From an uncultured Prochlorococcus sp. (lineage in GTDB: Bacteria; Cyanobacteriota; Cyanobacteriia; PCC-6307; Cyanobiaceae), in NCBI GenBank assembly GCA_902527105.1, contig CABZNT010000012.1, positions 1 to 37,599 on the forward strand: a DNA stretch of 37,599 nucleotides, written 5' to 3'. Below, one piece after another: positions 22,347 through 29,686 of this stretch (position 1 is its first letter; every line of letters starts with the position of its first letter). The notes beneath the pieces were generated by a model. It did no database searches, was not told the origin of the DNA, and worked only from the letters and a program-made list of their open reading frames with translations. Both the position numbers and the translations under genes were made by a program.

Positions 22347-23636
22347 TCAGGATGCTTTTAAATCATTAAAGTTCAACTCTTTTAAATTTGATTTTTGAAT
22401 CTCATGATTTTCAATTTCATTAAGCAGATTTACTAATGAACGACCAACGGCATAAGCTAAATTAACCGGGACTGCATTCCCAATTTGTCTATAAATACTT
22501 GAAAGAGAGCCACAAAATTGCCACTCATCTGGAAAGGTTTGTATTCTTGCATACTCCCTAAAAGTTAATGGCCTTGTTTCATTAGGGTGACATCTTTCTG
22601 TTTGTTTTTGAGCAGGGGCGCAAGTAAGTGTTAAGGATGGTTCATCCCAAGACAACCTACGAGCGAGACCAGTTTTCCCTCCACCAAGAAAATAACTGCC
22701 TCTCATATACTCTCTCTGTAAGTCATCTGGTAAGTCTCTCCAATATCCTCCTTGAGGAACTTTGCTTAGTATTTCTTTTTTTCTTTGAGGATATATTTGA
22801 CCTTCAGTTTCTGGAACATCTTTATTGAATAAATCTCCTTTTTTGAGAGCATCTCTTAATGTAAATATCTTTGGAAATTTCGCTGGATAGTTAAAACTTA
22901 CAAATCTACTTAAGTCTTTGCGAATAGCAACAAGAAAAATTCTTTCTCGTTTTTGTGGAACTTTGTAAAATATTGCTTTTAAGATTTTTGGCTCAACTAA
23001 TTCATAACCAATTTCGTCGATTATATTTTTTATAGTTTTTAAAGTTTTACCCGAATCATGAGAAACTAATCCTTTTACATTTTCTGCAAGAATTACTTTG
23101 GGATTGGTTTCTTTGACAGCCCTTGCAAATTCGTAGAAAAGCGTTCCTCTTGTATCATTGAAACCTAACTTTTTCCCTGCATAAGAAAAGGCTTGGCAAG
23201 GAAATCCACCAGTCAATAAATCAACTTTCCCCTTAAATTTCGTAAAATCATATTCTTTTATATCACAGTTTTTCACATTCCAATTTACTCTATTCTTTTT
23301 GAGTGTTTCGCAGGCATCTCGATCGATTTCATTTAATAACAAGGATTGAAAACCTGCTTTTTCAAGGCCTATAGCCAGACCTCCTGCTCCTGCAAATAAC
23401 TCAATAATTTTGTAATTTTTCTGCGGCTTTATTTTTTCCTCTTCTTCCCATTTTGTTTCAAAAAGAAAACTCGCACTTGTGAACGACCTTAGCTCATCTA
23501 AGAGGAAGAACTTTTTACCAGTTTTTTTATCAATAATTGCTTTTAATTTGTTATCTGACCAACTATCTACAACTTTCTTACTTGTTCCAAGAATATCTGC
23601 GACTATAGCTAAGGGTAACTTTTGATTCTTATTCAT
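22347..23636 (-). CDS. DNA (cytosine-5) methyltransferase
   Basis: All main C5 methyltransferase motifs are present: motif I IIELFAGAGGLAIGL (SAM binding), motif IV GGFPCQAFSYAG with catalytic Cys147, motif VI LAENVKGL, motif VIII VPQKRERIFLVAIR, and motif X QIGNAVPVNLAYAV. The first 60 residues look like a helix-turn-helix or MerR-like DNA-binding extension (PLAIVADILGTSKKVVDSWS). No restriction endonuclease lies beside it, so it appears to be an orphan enzyme. The target sequence cannot be read from the protein. It is element cargo between tRNA scars C and D and converges with the pilin-nuclease gene. Confidence 0.93.
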   Translation of the reverse strand: MNKNQKLPLAIVADILGTSKKVVDSWSDNKLKAIIDKKTGKKFFLLDELRSFTSASFLFETKWEEEEKIKPQKNYKIIELFAGAGGLAIGLEKAGFQSLLLNEIDRDACETLKKNRVNWNVKNCDIKEYDFTKFKGKVDLLTGGFPCQAFSYAGKKLGFNDTRGTLFYEFARAVKETNPKVILAENVKGLVSHDSGKTLKTIKNIIDEIGYELVEPKILKAIFYKVPQKRERIFLVAIRKDLSRFVSFNYPAKFPKIFTLRDALKKGDLFNKDVPETEGQIYPQRKKEILSKVPQGGYWRDLPDDLQREYMRGSYFLGGGKTGLARRLSWDEPSLTLTCAPAQKQTERCHPNETRPLTFREYARIQTFPDEWQFCGSLSSIYRQIGNAVPVNLAYAVGRSLVNLLNEIENHEIQKSNLKELNFNDLKAS

Positions 23637-23906
23637 ACTGAAAATCTACATGTCTTACAAAGAGTATGCAATTTCTTTTTTATAGTATGTCCTAAACCAT
23701 TTAAGGTTTAGATAAATCCTAATAAAGATTTAATTATATAGATTTTTTAAGTATTCTCCACAAGTAGGACATTTATAATTATTTTCATTCAAAAGCTTAT
23801 TAAATTTTTCGTAGTCAATAGCCTAAAGATTAAAAATAACTTATAAAAATACTGGCTTTTTCCTTATTTATTCGTAAGTATGCGTATATAGGCTCTAATT
23901 TGCATT

Positions 23907-24176
23907 ATGGAAATTCCAGACGAAATGTTGAAAGAAATTAGAGAAAGTGGATACGATCAAGAGCTTTTATATAACTACATAAAAGAACTATTAAACAGCG
24001 ATAAACAAATTAAAGAAAATAACAATCAAGAGCTTATAGACAATTATTTATTAGAAAAAGATCTACAGGAACCTGCTGCTGAGATACAGATGGCAGCAGA
24101 GCTTATAGACAATTACTTATTAGATAAAAGATTTATGAGAGAGCTTGAAGATAGGGATGAATATGATGCTGCTTAA
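23907..24176 (+). CDS. Acidic protein with internal duplication, 89 aa
   Basis: Two near-identical segments occur, QELIDNYLLEKDLQE and AELIDNYLLDKRFMRE. The DNA repeats too (GAGCTTATAGACAATTA at about 24030 and 24099), so the duplication is recent. The protein is acidic and helical, without cysteines. Each repeat looks like one short helix pair that could bind a partner. A terminator follows 44 bases after the stop. Family unknown. Confidence 0.6.
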   Translation: MEIPDEMLKEIRESGYDQELLYNYIKELLNSDKQIKENNNQELIDNYLLEKDLQEPAAEIQMAAELIDNYLLDKRFMRELEDRDEYDAA

Positions 24177-24220
24177 AAAAACTTAAATGTTTGATTGATT
24201 GACAGTCGTTCTAAATTAGG

Positions 24221-24241
24221 GAGCGGTTAGCTCTTTTTTTT
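24221..24241 (+). terminator. Rho-independent terminator
   Basis: GAGC and GCTC pair around GGTTA, followed by eight Ts. It ends the 23907-24176 transcript and touches the stop of the convergent DsrE-like gene. Confidence 0.65.
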
Positions 24242-24617
24242 AATAGCAAAGTACGCTATCCGCTTTAATTGATTCTTCAATTAGAACATCCGGCATCACA
24301 AACTCTGCTGAATATCCATCTAGAAGCTTCTCATTGTAACCCCTAGATTTAGCAGACATACCTGAAACATATATGGTAACTTTTGATTTCTTCAAATATT
24401 GAAGATGTTCGTATAAATCTCCAGTACCTTGACCAACTATTTCACCAGCTTTTTTGCAATCTAATATTTGTACTCCGTCTCCTGCTAGAAAAAGAGTTAC
24501 TTTATGATCGTTTTTTTCTGCAGTAAGGGCAACCAATAAACCTAAAGTTACTTTATTTTTGGATTCTAAACCGCTGTAAATATGAACTAACACTGTATTG
24601 TCGGTAATGATAGACAT
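24240..24617 (-). CDS. DsrE/DsrF-like protein
   Basis: Residues 8-30 (TVLVHIYSGLESKNKVTLGL) and VTLFLAGDGVQILD form the beta-alpha-beta core of the DsrE/DsrF family. These small proteins, some with a cysteine in sulfur transfer, are often trimeric. Here Cys occurs in LDCKKAGE. The 125 residues match the family. No partner sulfur-relay gene is adjacent, so its substrate is unknown. The second palindrome (24742-24761) lies about 125 bases upstream. Confidence 0.75.
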   Translation of the reverse strand: MSIITDNTVLVHIYSGLESKNKVTLGLLVALTAEKNDHKVTLFLAGDGVQILDCKKAGEIVGQGTGDLYEHLQYLKKSKVTIYVSGMSAKSRGYNEKLLDGYSAEFVMPDVLIEESIKADSVLCY

Positions 24618-24682
24618 TTAATACTCCCAAAATTTTTGTTTTTATATCTTAAATAAAATCTATTATCATTAGCTGTTTTTTT

Positions 24683-24751
24683 GTGAAACGCTTACTACTT
24701 CCACTTCTGGTTGCCCTCGCTTTACCTATTTCTAACGTCAATTTTAGGTAA
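24683..24751 (+). pseudogene. Signal-peptide-like frame cut short
   Basis: GTG 24683 encodes VKRLLLPLLVALALPISNVN, a clear Sec signal peptide, and stops at TAA 24749-24751 after FR. No mature protein follows. The stop lies inside the 20-nt palindrome. It looks like the leftover start of a secreted protein gene. Confidence 0.35.
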
Positions 24752-24761
24752 AGTACCTATT
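24742..24761 (-). promoter_or_regulatory. 20-nt palindromic element, copy 2
   Basis: Identical to 14286-14305 (TTTTAGGTAAAGTACCTATT). On the minus strand it precedes TTGAC and the DsrE-like gene; on the plus strand the 24815-24937 gene starts 53 bases away. Confidence 0.5.
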
Positions 24762-24814
24762 TTGAGTTATTTATTTAAACGATATTATTTTGAGCAAATA
24801 ACAGGATTAAAAAA

Positions 24815-24937
24815 ATGATGAAACTTGCGATCATTTTCTTACCAATTGTCTTTGCACTTATATGGGCTCTGTTTATTGGGTTAAGAATAAATAGAGTAGA
24901 AACTAGAGATGGAAATAGAAAATTAGTTAACTATTAA
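24815..24937 (+). CDS. Small membrane protein, 40 aa
   Basis: MMKLAIIFLPIVFALIWALF forms a single helix, followed by a basic tail (RINRVETRDGNRKLVNY). It may begin at the second Met. The stop is directly followed by the TTG of the next frame. Family unknown. Confidence 0.5.
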   Translation: MMKLAIIFLPIVFALIWALFIGLRINRVETRDGNRKLVNY

Positions 24938-25069
24938 TTGAAAAGCTTACTACTTCCATTACAAGAGCTTTGGCAGAATCATCATGACTCAACTCATGCA
25001 GCATATGGTATTGCTGGATTAATAGTATTGTTCATAATTTATAATCGATTACTTAATAAATATCAGTAG
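24938..25069 (+). CDS. Small membrane protein with TTG start, 43 aa
   Basis: TTG 24938 follows the previous TAA with no gap. It encodes MKSLLLPLQELWQNHHDSTH with a following helix (AAYGIAGLIVLFIIYNRLLN). The HHDSTHAAYG segment has three histidines near the membrane boundary. The first codons match the KxLLLP motif seen at 24683, 17055 and 18302. The start is uncertain. Confidence 0.45.
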   Translation: MKSLLLPLQELWQNHHDSTHAAYGIAGLIVLFIIYNRLLNKYQ

Positions 25070-25165
25070 TAGGCTCTATAAAAAGGTAAGGAATCTATTT
25101 TTTTACTTTCGTTGTGGGTCGTCCATTCGACCTTTTTGATTTGGAGTCAGGCTATAAAAATCTGA

Positions 25166-25204
25166 TTTGCGTGAGTTTTTGCGTGAAGCAATTATTTGCG
25201 TGAA
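25166..25204. repeat. Three TTTGCGTGA repeats beside tRNA scar D
   Basis: TTTGCGTGA occurs at 25166, 25178 and 25195, spaced 12 and 17 bases. It lies 35 bases outside the 3' end of the tRNA fragment and plays the same position-role as the CCC-rich repeats next to the other scars. Candidate recombinase or excisionase sites. Confidence 0.75.
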
Positions 25205-25238
25205 TTAGGTATTAGCTGAGACTTACTGCTATAACTTA

Positions 25239-25288
25239 TCGGGGCGACAGGATTCGAACCTGCGACCTAGTGCTCCCAAAGCACTAAG
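25239..25288 (-). other. tRNA-Pro(UGG) 3'-half fragment D (best preserved)
   Basis: On the minus strand it reads anticodon arm AGTGC-TTTGGGA-GCACT, then AGGTC, T-arm GCAGG-TTCGAAT-CCTGT and acceptor strand CGCCCCG with discriminator A. The anticodon is TGG. The 5' half (acceptor strand and D-arm) is missing, so it is not a functional gene but the kind of 3' fragment left by an element that integrates at this tRNA. Confidence 0.85.
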
Positions 25289-25495
25289 TCCCCTCTAGTG
25301 AGATAAAGGGATTTAAGCTATATCTGAAGTTATACTCTGAATAAGACTGCACGAGACTGCACACTTTGGCATATATAGGTTGTAATTCCACGGATTTCCA
25401 TAGAAAATAGGACAGCACTAGGATGGCTTATTGCGATTTCTTTAAGAATGTAGCTTATACAAAAAAATAAAGATTCAATATCTACAATTATTTAG

Positions 25496-25690
25496 TTATT
25501 TAATTTCTAACTTCTCCGCCTTCCTCAATATTTGATTCTTTAAAAAAACAAGCGCATCTAATTTTTCTTCTTTTTCTTCAATATTTACAAATTTCATTTC
25601 TGCAATTTCAATAATTGCTTTATTAACATTTTTAAGCTGTTTCTTAATAATTCTTTTTGGTTTTTTAATTGATTCCATTGGAATTATCAT
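25496..25690 (-). CDS. Lysine-rich hypothetical protein, about 64 aa
   Basis: ATG 25690 follows AAAGGGAAT and gives MIIPMESIKKPKRIIKKQLK; the frame extends to a TTG at 25738. It is basic and helical with a regular hydrophobic pattern (KKQLKNVNKAIIEIAEMKF). There are no cysteines. Family unknown. Confidence 0.5.
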   Translation of the reverse strand: MIIPMESIKKPKRIIKKQLKNVNKAIIEIAEMKFVNIEEKEEKLDALVFLKNQILRKAEKLEIK

Positions 25691-25921
25691 TTTCTTTATA
25701 TTCCCTTTATTTTCTGATAATGCAAGTCTCTCACTCAAAAAATCTTCTAATTATTTAATTTGTAATTTGTTTTTATAGTTTTTATTATTGAATCTTGTTG
25801 TTCTTCACTTGGGAAACAATTAAAAATCAAGTAGTTTTTTAAGATCTAGTCCCCCCAGGAAAATGTTTTTTATTGAGTATAGGTAAAAAATCTTAAAAAG
25901 TAGTTCTTAAGTGAAAGGATT

Positions 25922-26176
25922 TCAAATAGAAATTTTATCTACAGGTAAAATTTCTTGGACGATGATTGTGTTTGGATAGACTTCATTCTCTAATGTTTTG
26001 TATAGTCTCCTTGATTGAGGTGATTTTAGGGAGTTATTGTAATTCTCAATAAATTCTGAATAATTTAAGAAAAATTTATCTTTATTCTCAAAGCTTCCTT
26101 TATAAAAATTTCTTGAAAATTCTGTGCCGATTTTTTTTGGGTTATTCCTTTGTGAAGATAAGTTTTTTAAAGACAT
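25922..26176 (-). CDS. Hypothetical protein, 84 aa
   Basis: Begins MSLKNLSSQRNNPKKIGTEF and ends TIIVQEILPVDKISI. Soluble, Asn- and Lys-rich, with aromatic residues (NFYKGSFENKDKFFLNYSEF). No recognised domain. It stands alone between the island and the plus-strand genes. Confidence 0.55.
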   Translation of the reverse strand: MSLKNLSSQRNNPKKIGTEFSRNFYKGSFENKDKFFLNYSEFIENYNNSLKSPQSRRLYKTLENEVYPNTIIVQEILPVDKISI

Positions 26177-26345
26177 TTCAATATTTTTATACGTTAAAAA
26201 TTTAGGTTTCTTGGATTAAGTAATGATTAATTAAAAAATAAATTTTTTTTAAATGGCTTAAATTTCTAAAATAGATATTTGTTGTTATTTCTTAGCTTAA
26301 TCAAAATTTAAATATGATTTAACAATAGGGATTTAGAAAATATGT

Positions 26346-26498
26346 ATGGATAAAAAACAACTTGTTAACTTCATCACTCTTTCGATTCTTCAAACTAAAA
26401 GAGTTGAAGACAGATTATTTAGAAATGAAATTCATAGCTATCTTACCCAACTAAATAAAAAACAATTAAAGGCAATTACAAGTGAATTTATCATTTAA
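26346..26498 (+). CDS. Small hypothetical protein, 50 aa
   Basis: Begins MDKKQLVNFITLSILQTKRV and ends KKQLKAITSEFII. Soluble and helical, with pairs of KKQL. It ends just before the start of the lipoprotein gene (26506), and a GTG within its frame-shifted tail could extend that gene. No family. Confidence 0.55.
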   Translation: MDKKQLVNFITLSILQTKRVEDRLFRNEIHSYLTQLNKKQLKAITSEFII

Positions 26499-26505
26499 AA
26501 AAAAT

Positions 26506-26907
26506 ATGAAAAAGCTACTGGTTTTTTTTATTCTTATCCTTACTTCTTGCAGTACAAAAGATGAATTATCCTTTACCCAAGATGAATTATCCATTACAAA
26601 AGATGAAATTTCGATTACGAAAGATAAATCATCCATTAATGATGAAAAAAAATTATTTTATGTAACTGAAGAAACTGCTGTTCGTCTTTGTGGAGGTAAA
26701 TCCAGAATAATTGATAGTAAAAATGAAGAAATCATCAAAATAGAAGTCAAAGATTTTTCAAGTGCTGATAAAGTAAAATTTGTTCAATTTACTCTTGTTG
26801 AGACAGATAGAAAAGGCGGAAAATATAGAATTGTTAATTGTTATCCAAATAAAGATCCGAAAAAATCGGTAATTAAAACAATCAAGACTAATTACAAGTT
26901 AAATTAG
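26506..26907 (+). CDS. Secreted lipoprotein with heptapeptide repeats
   Basis: ATG 26506 gives MKKLLVFFILILTSC, a lipoprotein signal with the lipobox LTSC and a likely lipidated Cys. Four degenerate heptads follow, TKDELSF, TQDELSI, TKDEISI and TKDKSSI, forming a Ser-, Asp- and Lys-rich linker. A C-terminal domain of about 85 residues has cysteines in VRLCGGK and IVNCYPN. It is probably attached to the inner or outer membrane. Function unknown. Confidence 0.75.
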   Translation: MKKLLVFFILILTSCSTKDELSFTQDELSITKDEISITKDKSSINDEKKLFYVTEETAVRLCGGKSRIIDSKNEEIIKIEVKDFSSADKVKFVQFTLVETDRKGGKYRIVNCYPNKDPKKSVIKTIKTNYKLN

Positions 26908-27005
26908 TCCTATGTTAACTAGATCAAATGAAAATATTTAAATGAGATTTAAAGCTGCTTTAAACTAAATAATCTATAAAAAAAAGAGTAGAAATAATTT
27001 TTTTT

Positions 27006-27173
27006 ATGCATCCGAGCAAAGTAGTCAAAGATCCAAAAATCAACGATACTTATTACGATCCAGATGTTAATAAGCTTTATCAATATGTAAAAATTGGTGA
27101 CTTTCCGCCAGAATGGGTAGTGACAAATATAGATGAAGATGACGATTATTATTACGCTTCGATGGGATACTAG
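27006..27173 (+). CDS. Small acidic hypothetical protein, 55 aa
   Basis: Begins MHPSKVVKDPKINDTYYDPD and ends IDEDDDYYYASMGY. Rich in Asp and Tyr and soluble. The pattern YDPDVNKLYQYVKIGDFPPE suggests a small beta-hairpin. Family unknown. It lies just upstream of the Pho-box region. Confidence 0.6.
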   Translation: MHPSKVVKDPKINDTYYDPDVNKLYQYVKIGDFPPEWVVTNIDEDDDYYYASMGY

Positions 27174-27262
27174 TTTAGATATCCATTATTAAGTTAAATA
27201 GGATTGTCTCTTTAAAATTTTGTGTGAGGAAATTAAAGAGACATTTTTAATTTAGGTAAAAA

Positions 27263-27292
27263 GGTTTAAGGGAAAATTAACAAGGAAATAAG
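27263..27292 (+). promoter_or_regulatory. Candidate Pho box upstream of phoB
   Basis: Three 8-bp units GGTTTAAG, AAATTAAC and GAAATAAG are spaced by three bases (11-bp period), ending 96 bases before ATG 27389. Cyanobacterial Pho boxes are three such repeats. It would allow phoB to regulate itself. Confidence 0.5.
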
Positions 27293-27388
27293 ATTAAATG
27301 AAAAAGATAATAATTCAATGTAAATTAATTATGAAATAATTAGATCAAATAATTTTGATTATATAAAATAAAATTGTTGGAACTTTAA

Positions 27389-28117
27389 ATGGCTATTAAA
27401 GATCATAAAAGTTTGCAAGACTCAAGAATTCTTCTTGTAGAGGATGATAAGAGTATTAGGCTTACTGTCAGTGAAACCTTGATCAGCGAAGGTTTCAAAG
27501 TATCAAGTTTCAAAGACGGTTTAAGTGCCTTAGATTTTATTAATAATGATATTAAAAAAGATGTTGACCTAATAATTCTAGATTTAATGTTGCCAGGACT
27601 AAATGGATTAGAGTTATGTAGAAAAATAAGAAATGATGAAGACTATACACCCATACTAATTTTGAGTGCTAAAGATAATGAATCAGACAGGGTTCTTGGA
27701 TTAGAGGTTGGTGCAGATGATTATTTAACAAAACCTTTTGGTTTAAATGAATTAATTGCTAGATCTAGAGCATTAATAAGAAGATCTAAACGTAATAAAA
27801 AATATATAGAAAACTCAAAAACTGTTCTCGAGTTTAATCATATAAAAATGTTCTTGGAAGAATGTAGGGTAACTTCTTTTGATAGAGAAATAACATTATC
27901 TCCAAAAGAATTTAAATTATTAGAGTTATTTATGAAAAATCCAAAAAGAGTATGGTCAAGGGATTTAATACTTGAAAAAATATGGGAAATTGACTTTATT
28001 GGTGATACTAAAACTGTAGATGTTCATGTTAGGTGGCTCAGAGAGAAATTAGAAGAAGATCCCTCAGCTCCAAAGTTTCTTAAAACTGTAAGAGGTTTTG
28101 GATATAAGTTTGGATGA
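27389..28117 (+). CDS. phoB: Phosphate response regulator PhoB (OmpR family)
   Basis: PhoB switches on phosphate-scavenging genes when phosphorylated. The receiver domain (residues about 12-125) has the acidic pocket EDD (18-20), phosphoacceptor Asp65 in LIILDLMLPG and Lys in DYLTKPFGL. The winged-helix domain (about 145-242) contains LSPKEFKLLELFMKNP and DVHVRWLREKLEEDPS. Its position next to phoR, phoE and pstS fixes the name. The 3' end overlaps phoR by four bases. 242 residues is a usual length. It acts in the cytoplasm on DNA. Confidence 0.93.
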   Translation: MAIKDHKSLQDSRILLVEDDKSIRLTVSETLISEGFKVSSFKDGLSALDFINNDIKKDVDLIILDLMLPGLNGLELCRKIRNDEDYTPILILSAKDNESDRVLGLEVGADDYLTKPFGLNELIARSRALIRRSKRNKKYIENSKTVLEFNHIKMFLEECRVTSFDREITLSPKEFKLLELFMKNPKRVWSRDLILEKIWEIDFIGDTKTVDVHVRWLREKLEEDPSAPKFLKTVRGFGYKFG

Positions 28118-29274
28118 AAATGAAAACACTACAAGAAGTATTATTTTTTTTACATCAGAAGTGGAAAATAAAAGTCAAGCATTTTTCTCAATCAAAAGAA
28201 AAAAAATTCGAAGTTGATAAAAATAAGTATAAAAAAACTATTGATTTCCCATTTGATAAAATTAAACCTCAAGAAGTGTTGTCTTGGTTAGATTATTCAT
28301 CGCAAGGGTGGATAATCTTATCATCTGATCTAACAATAAAATTTATCAATCAGAAAGCTTTATCTCTTATTAGGGTTATCAAATATAAAGATGTTATTGG
28401 AAAAGCAATTAATGATATTAATGAGCTTGAAGTACTTAGTAATAAAATTCTATATTTAAGAAAAAAAGATTTCCCATTCAACCTTGATTTCATAATTGCG
28501 GGAGTACCCATTTCGGTAAATATTGTTAGAGGAAGGAAAAAGAATTATTTAATATTATTGGAAAGTAAATTATCAATTGAATCGATAAAAAAACGACAAA
28601 ATCAATTAATTAATGATGTGTCTCATGAACTGAAAACTCCTCTTACATCACTTATCTTAATTGGGGAAAGACTTGAATCAGTAGTATCAAAAAAGGATAG
28701 GTATCTTGTTAAAAGACTTAAGAAAGAGTCAAAAAGATTAAGAAAAATGGCCGAAGAGACTTTAGAGCTTTCTAAGCTAGAAAGTAACGAAGATTTTAAT
28801 AAAAACAAAAAAATATCTATTTCAGATTTGATTATGGAATCTTGGCAAACACTAAAACCGCTTGCAGAAAAAAAGGATATAAAAATAAATTTATTTTCTC
28901 CAACAAAATATTATATATCTGGGGATATTGAAAATTTAAAAAGAGCATTTATAAATATTTTAGATAACGCTATTCGTTATTCCCCAACAAAAGAGGGCAT
29001 ACAAATTGAAATTTTTAAGAGAGATAGCTCTGTTGTTATAAGAGTTAGAGATAAAGGTATTGGATTAGAAGAAGATGAATCAAATGACATTTTTTCTCGT
29101 TTTTATCGTGGGGATCCATCAAGGACTAAATTTAAGAAAAGTGGAAGTGGCTTAGGTCTTTCAATTACAAAAAAAATAATTAATAACAATAAAGGTTTTA
29201 TAAAGGCATTTAATCATAAAGATGGTGGAGCGATTATTGAAACTATCTTTCCTTGTCTTAATACAGATTTATAG
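28114..29274 (+). CDS. phoR: Phosphate sensor histidine kinase PhoR
   Basis: The partner of PhoB. A PAS-like segment (residues 55-150, QGWIILSSDLTIKFINQKAL) precedes the H-box NDVSHELKTPLTS with His171. The ATPase part has the N-box NILDNAIRYSP, G1 DKGIGL, FSRFYRG and G2 GSGLGLS. No transmembrane helix is evident; only a short hydrophobic N-terminus (VLFFLHQ) is present, as in the cyanobacterial SphS type, so it may be only peripherally bound to the membrane. It overlaps phoB by four bases (ATGA) and is co-transcribed with it. The length of 386 is typical. Confidence 0.93.
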   Translation: MKMKTLQEVLFFLHQKWKIKVKHFSQSKEKKFEVDKNKYKKTIDFPFDKIKPQEVLSWLDYSSQGWIILSSDLTIKFINQKALSLIRVIKYKDVIGKAINDINELEVLSNKILYLRKKDFPFNLDFIIAGVPISVNIVRGRKKNYLILLESKLSIESIKKRQNQLINDVSHELKTPLTSLILIGERLESVVSKKDRYLVKRLKKESKRLRKMAEETLELSKLESNEDFNKNKKISISDLIMESWQTLKPLAEKKDIKINLFSPTKYYISGDIENLKRAFINILDNAIRYSPTKEGIQIEIFKRDSSVVIRVRDKGIGLEEDESNDIFSRFYRGDPSRTKFKKSGSGLGLSITKKIINNNKGFIKAFNHKDGGAIIETIFPCLNTDL

Positions 29275-29281
29275 GGAAAAT

Positions 29282-29608
29282 TTAAAAAATATTAGGACAT
29301 GATTTTTCTGCAATAAATTTTTTTAAATTCAAAACCCCTTCTCTTGTAAAAAGAATGCTTCCTTCTTTGGAGTCATCTGCCCAGTAAGAATCTCTTTTGC
29401 CAATAGCTAACCAAAGCCTATCAGGTAATGTTGGCATGTACATACTCTCGAAAGCAGATGTTCCAATGTCATTTTCTTCTTTCATATCTTTGCATGCTTC
29501 TATCATTAGTTTGGGTCGATTTAAATAATGCCTGACACCCTGCCAATAATATTTTGTTTCAGCTTTAACTGGGGCGATGAATAAAAAAATAAATATTAGG
29601 TATTTCAT
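29282..29608 (-). CDS. Secreted hypothetical protein, 108 aa
   Basis: Signal peptide KYLIFIFLFIAPVKA, then a mature domain of about 90 residues with cysteines in IEACKDM and EKSCPNIF and a tryptophan-containing middle (PDRLWLAIGKRDSYWADDSK). It lies in the phosphate cluster between phoR and the phosphatase-like gene, converging with phoR. Its place suggests a periplasmic role under phosphate stress; that is inference from context. No domain recognised. Confidence 0.7.
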   Translation of the reverse strand: MKYLIFIFLFIAPVKAETKYYWQGVRHYLNRPKLMIEACKDMKEENDIGTSAFESMYMPTLPDRLWLAIGKRDSYWADDSKEGSILFTREGVLNLKKFIAEKSCPNIF

Positions 29609-29640
29609 GGTTTAACTTTTTTTAATTATAAGAATTGCAA

Positions 29641-29675
29641 AAAAAAACCACCATTTATATATGGTGGCTTTTTAT
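29641..29675 (-). terminator. Bidirectional-looking terminator after the phosphatase-like gene
   Basis: CCACCAT and ATGGTGG pair around TTATAT (29648-29667). The minus strand continues with a T run (29641-29647 as A run). It lies 11 bases past the stop of the 29687 gene. Confidence 0.85.
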
Positions 29676-29686
29676 AGAAGTTTTAA

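Noticed and set aside
23730..23822. A CPTCG zinc-ribbon-like gene on the minus strand
   Set aside because: The frame encodes YKCPTCGEYLKNLYN but has a stop upstream and no ATG; at most a remnant of about 30 codons.
25239..25288. A functional tRNA-Pro gene
   Set aside because: Only the anticodon arm, T-arm and 3' acceptor strand are present. The D-arm and 5' acceptor strand that would pair with CGCCCCG are not found in the flanking sequence.
19860..25288. An integrase or transposase gene inside the tRNA-scar interval
   Set aside because: None of the reading frames there shows a tyrosine or serine recombinase or DDE motif. The enzyme must be lost or located elsewhere.
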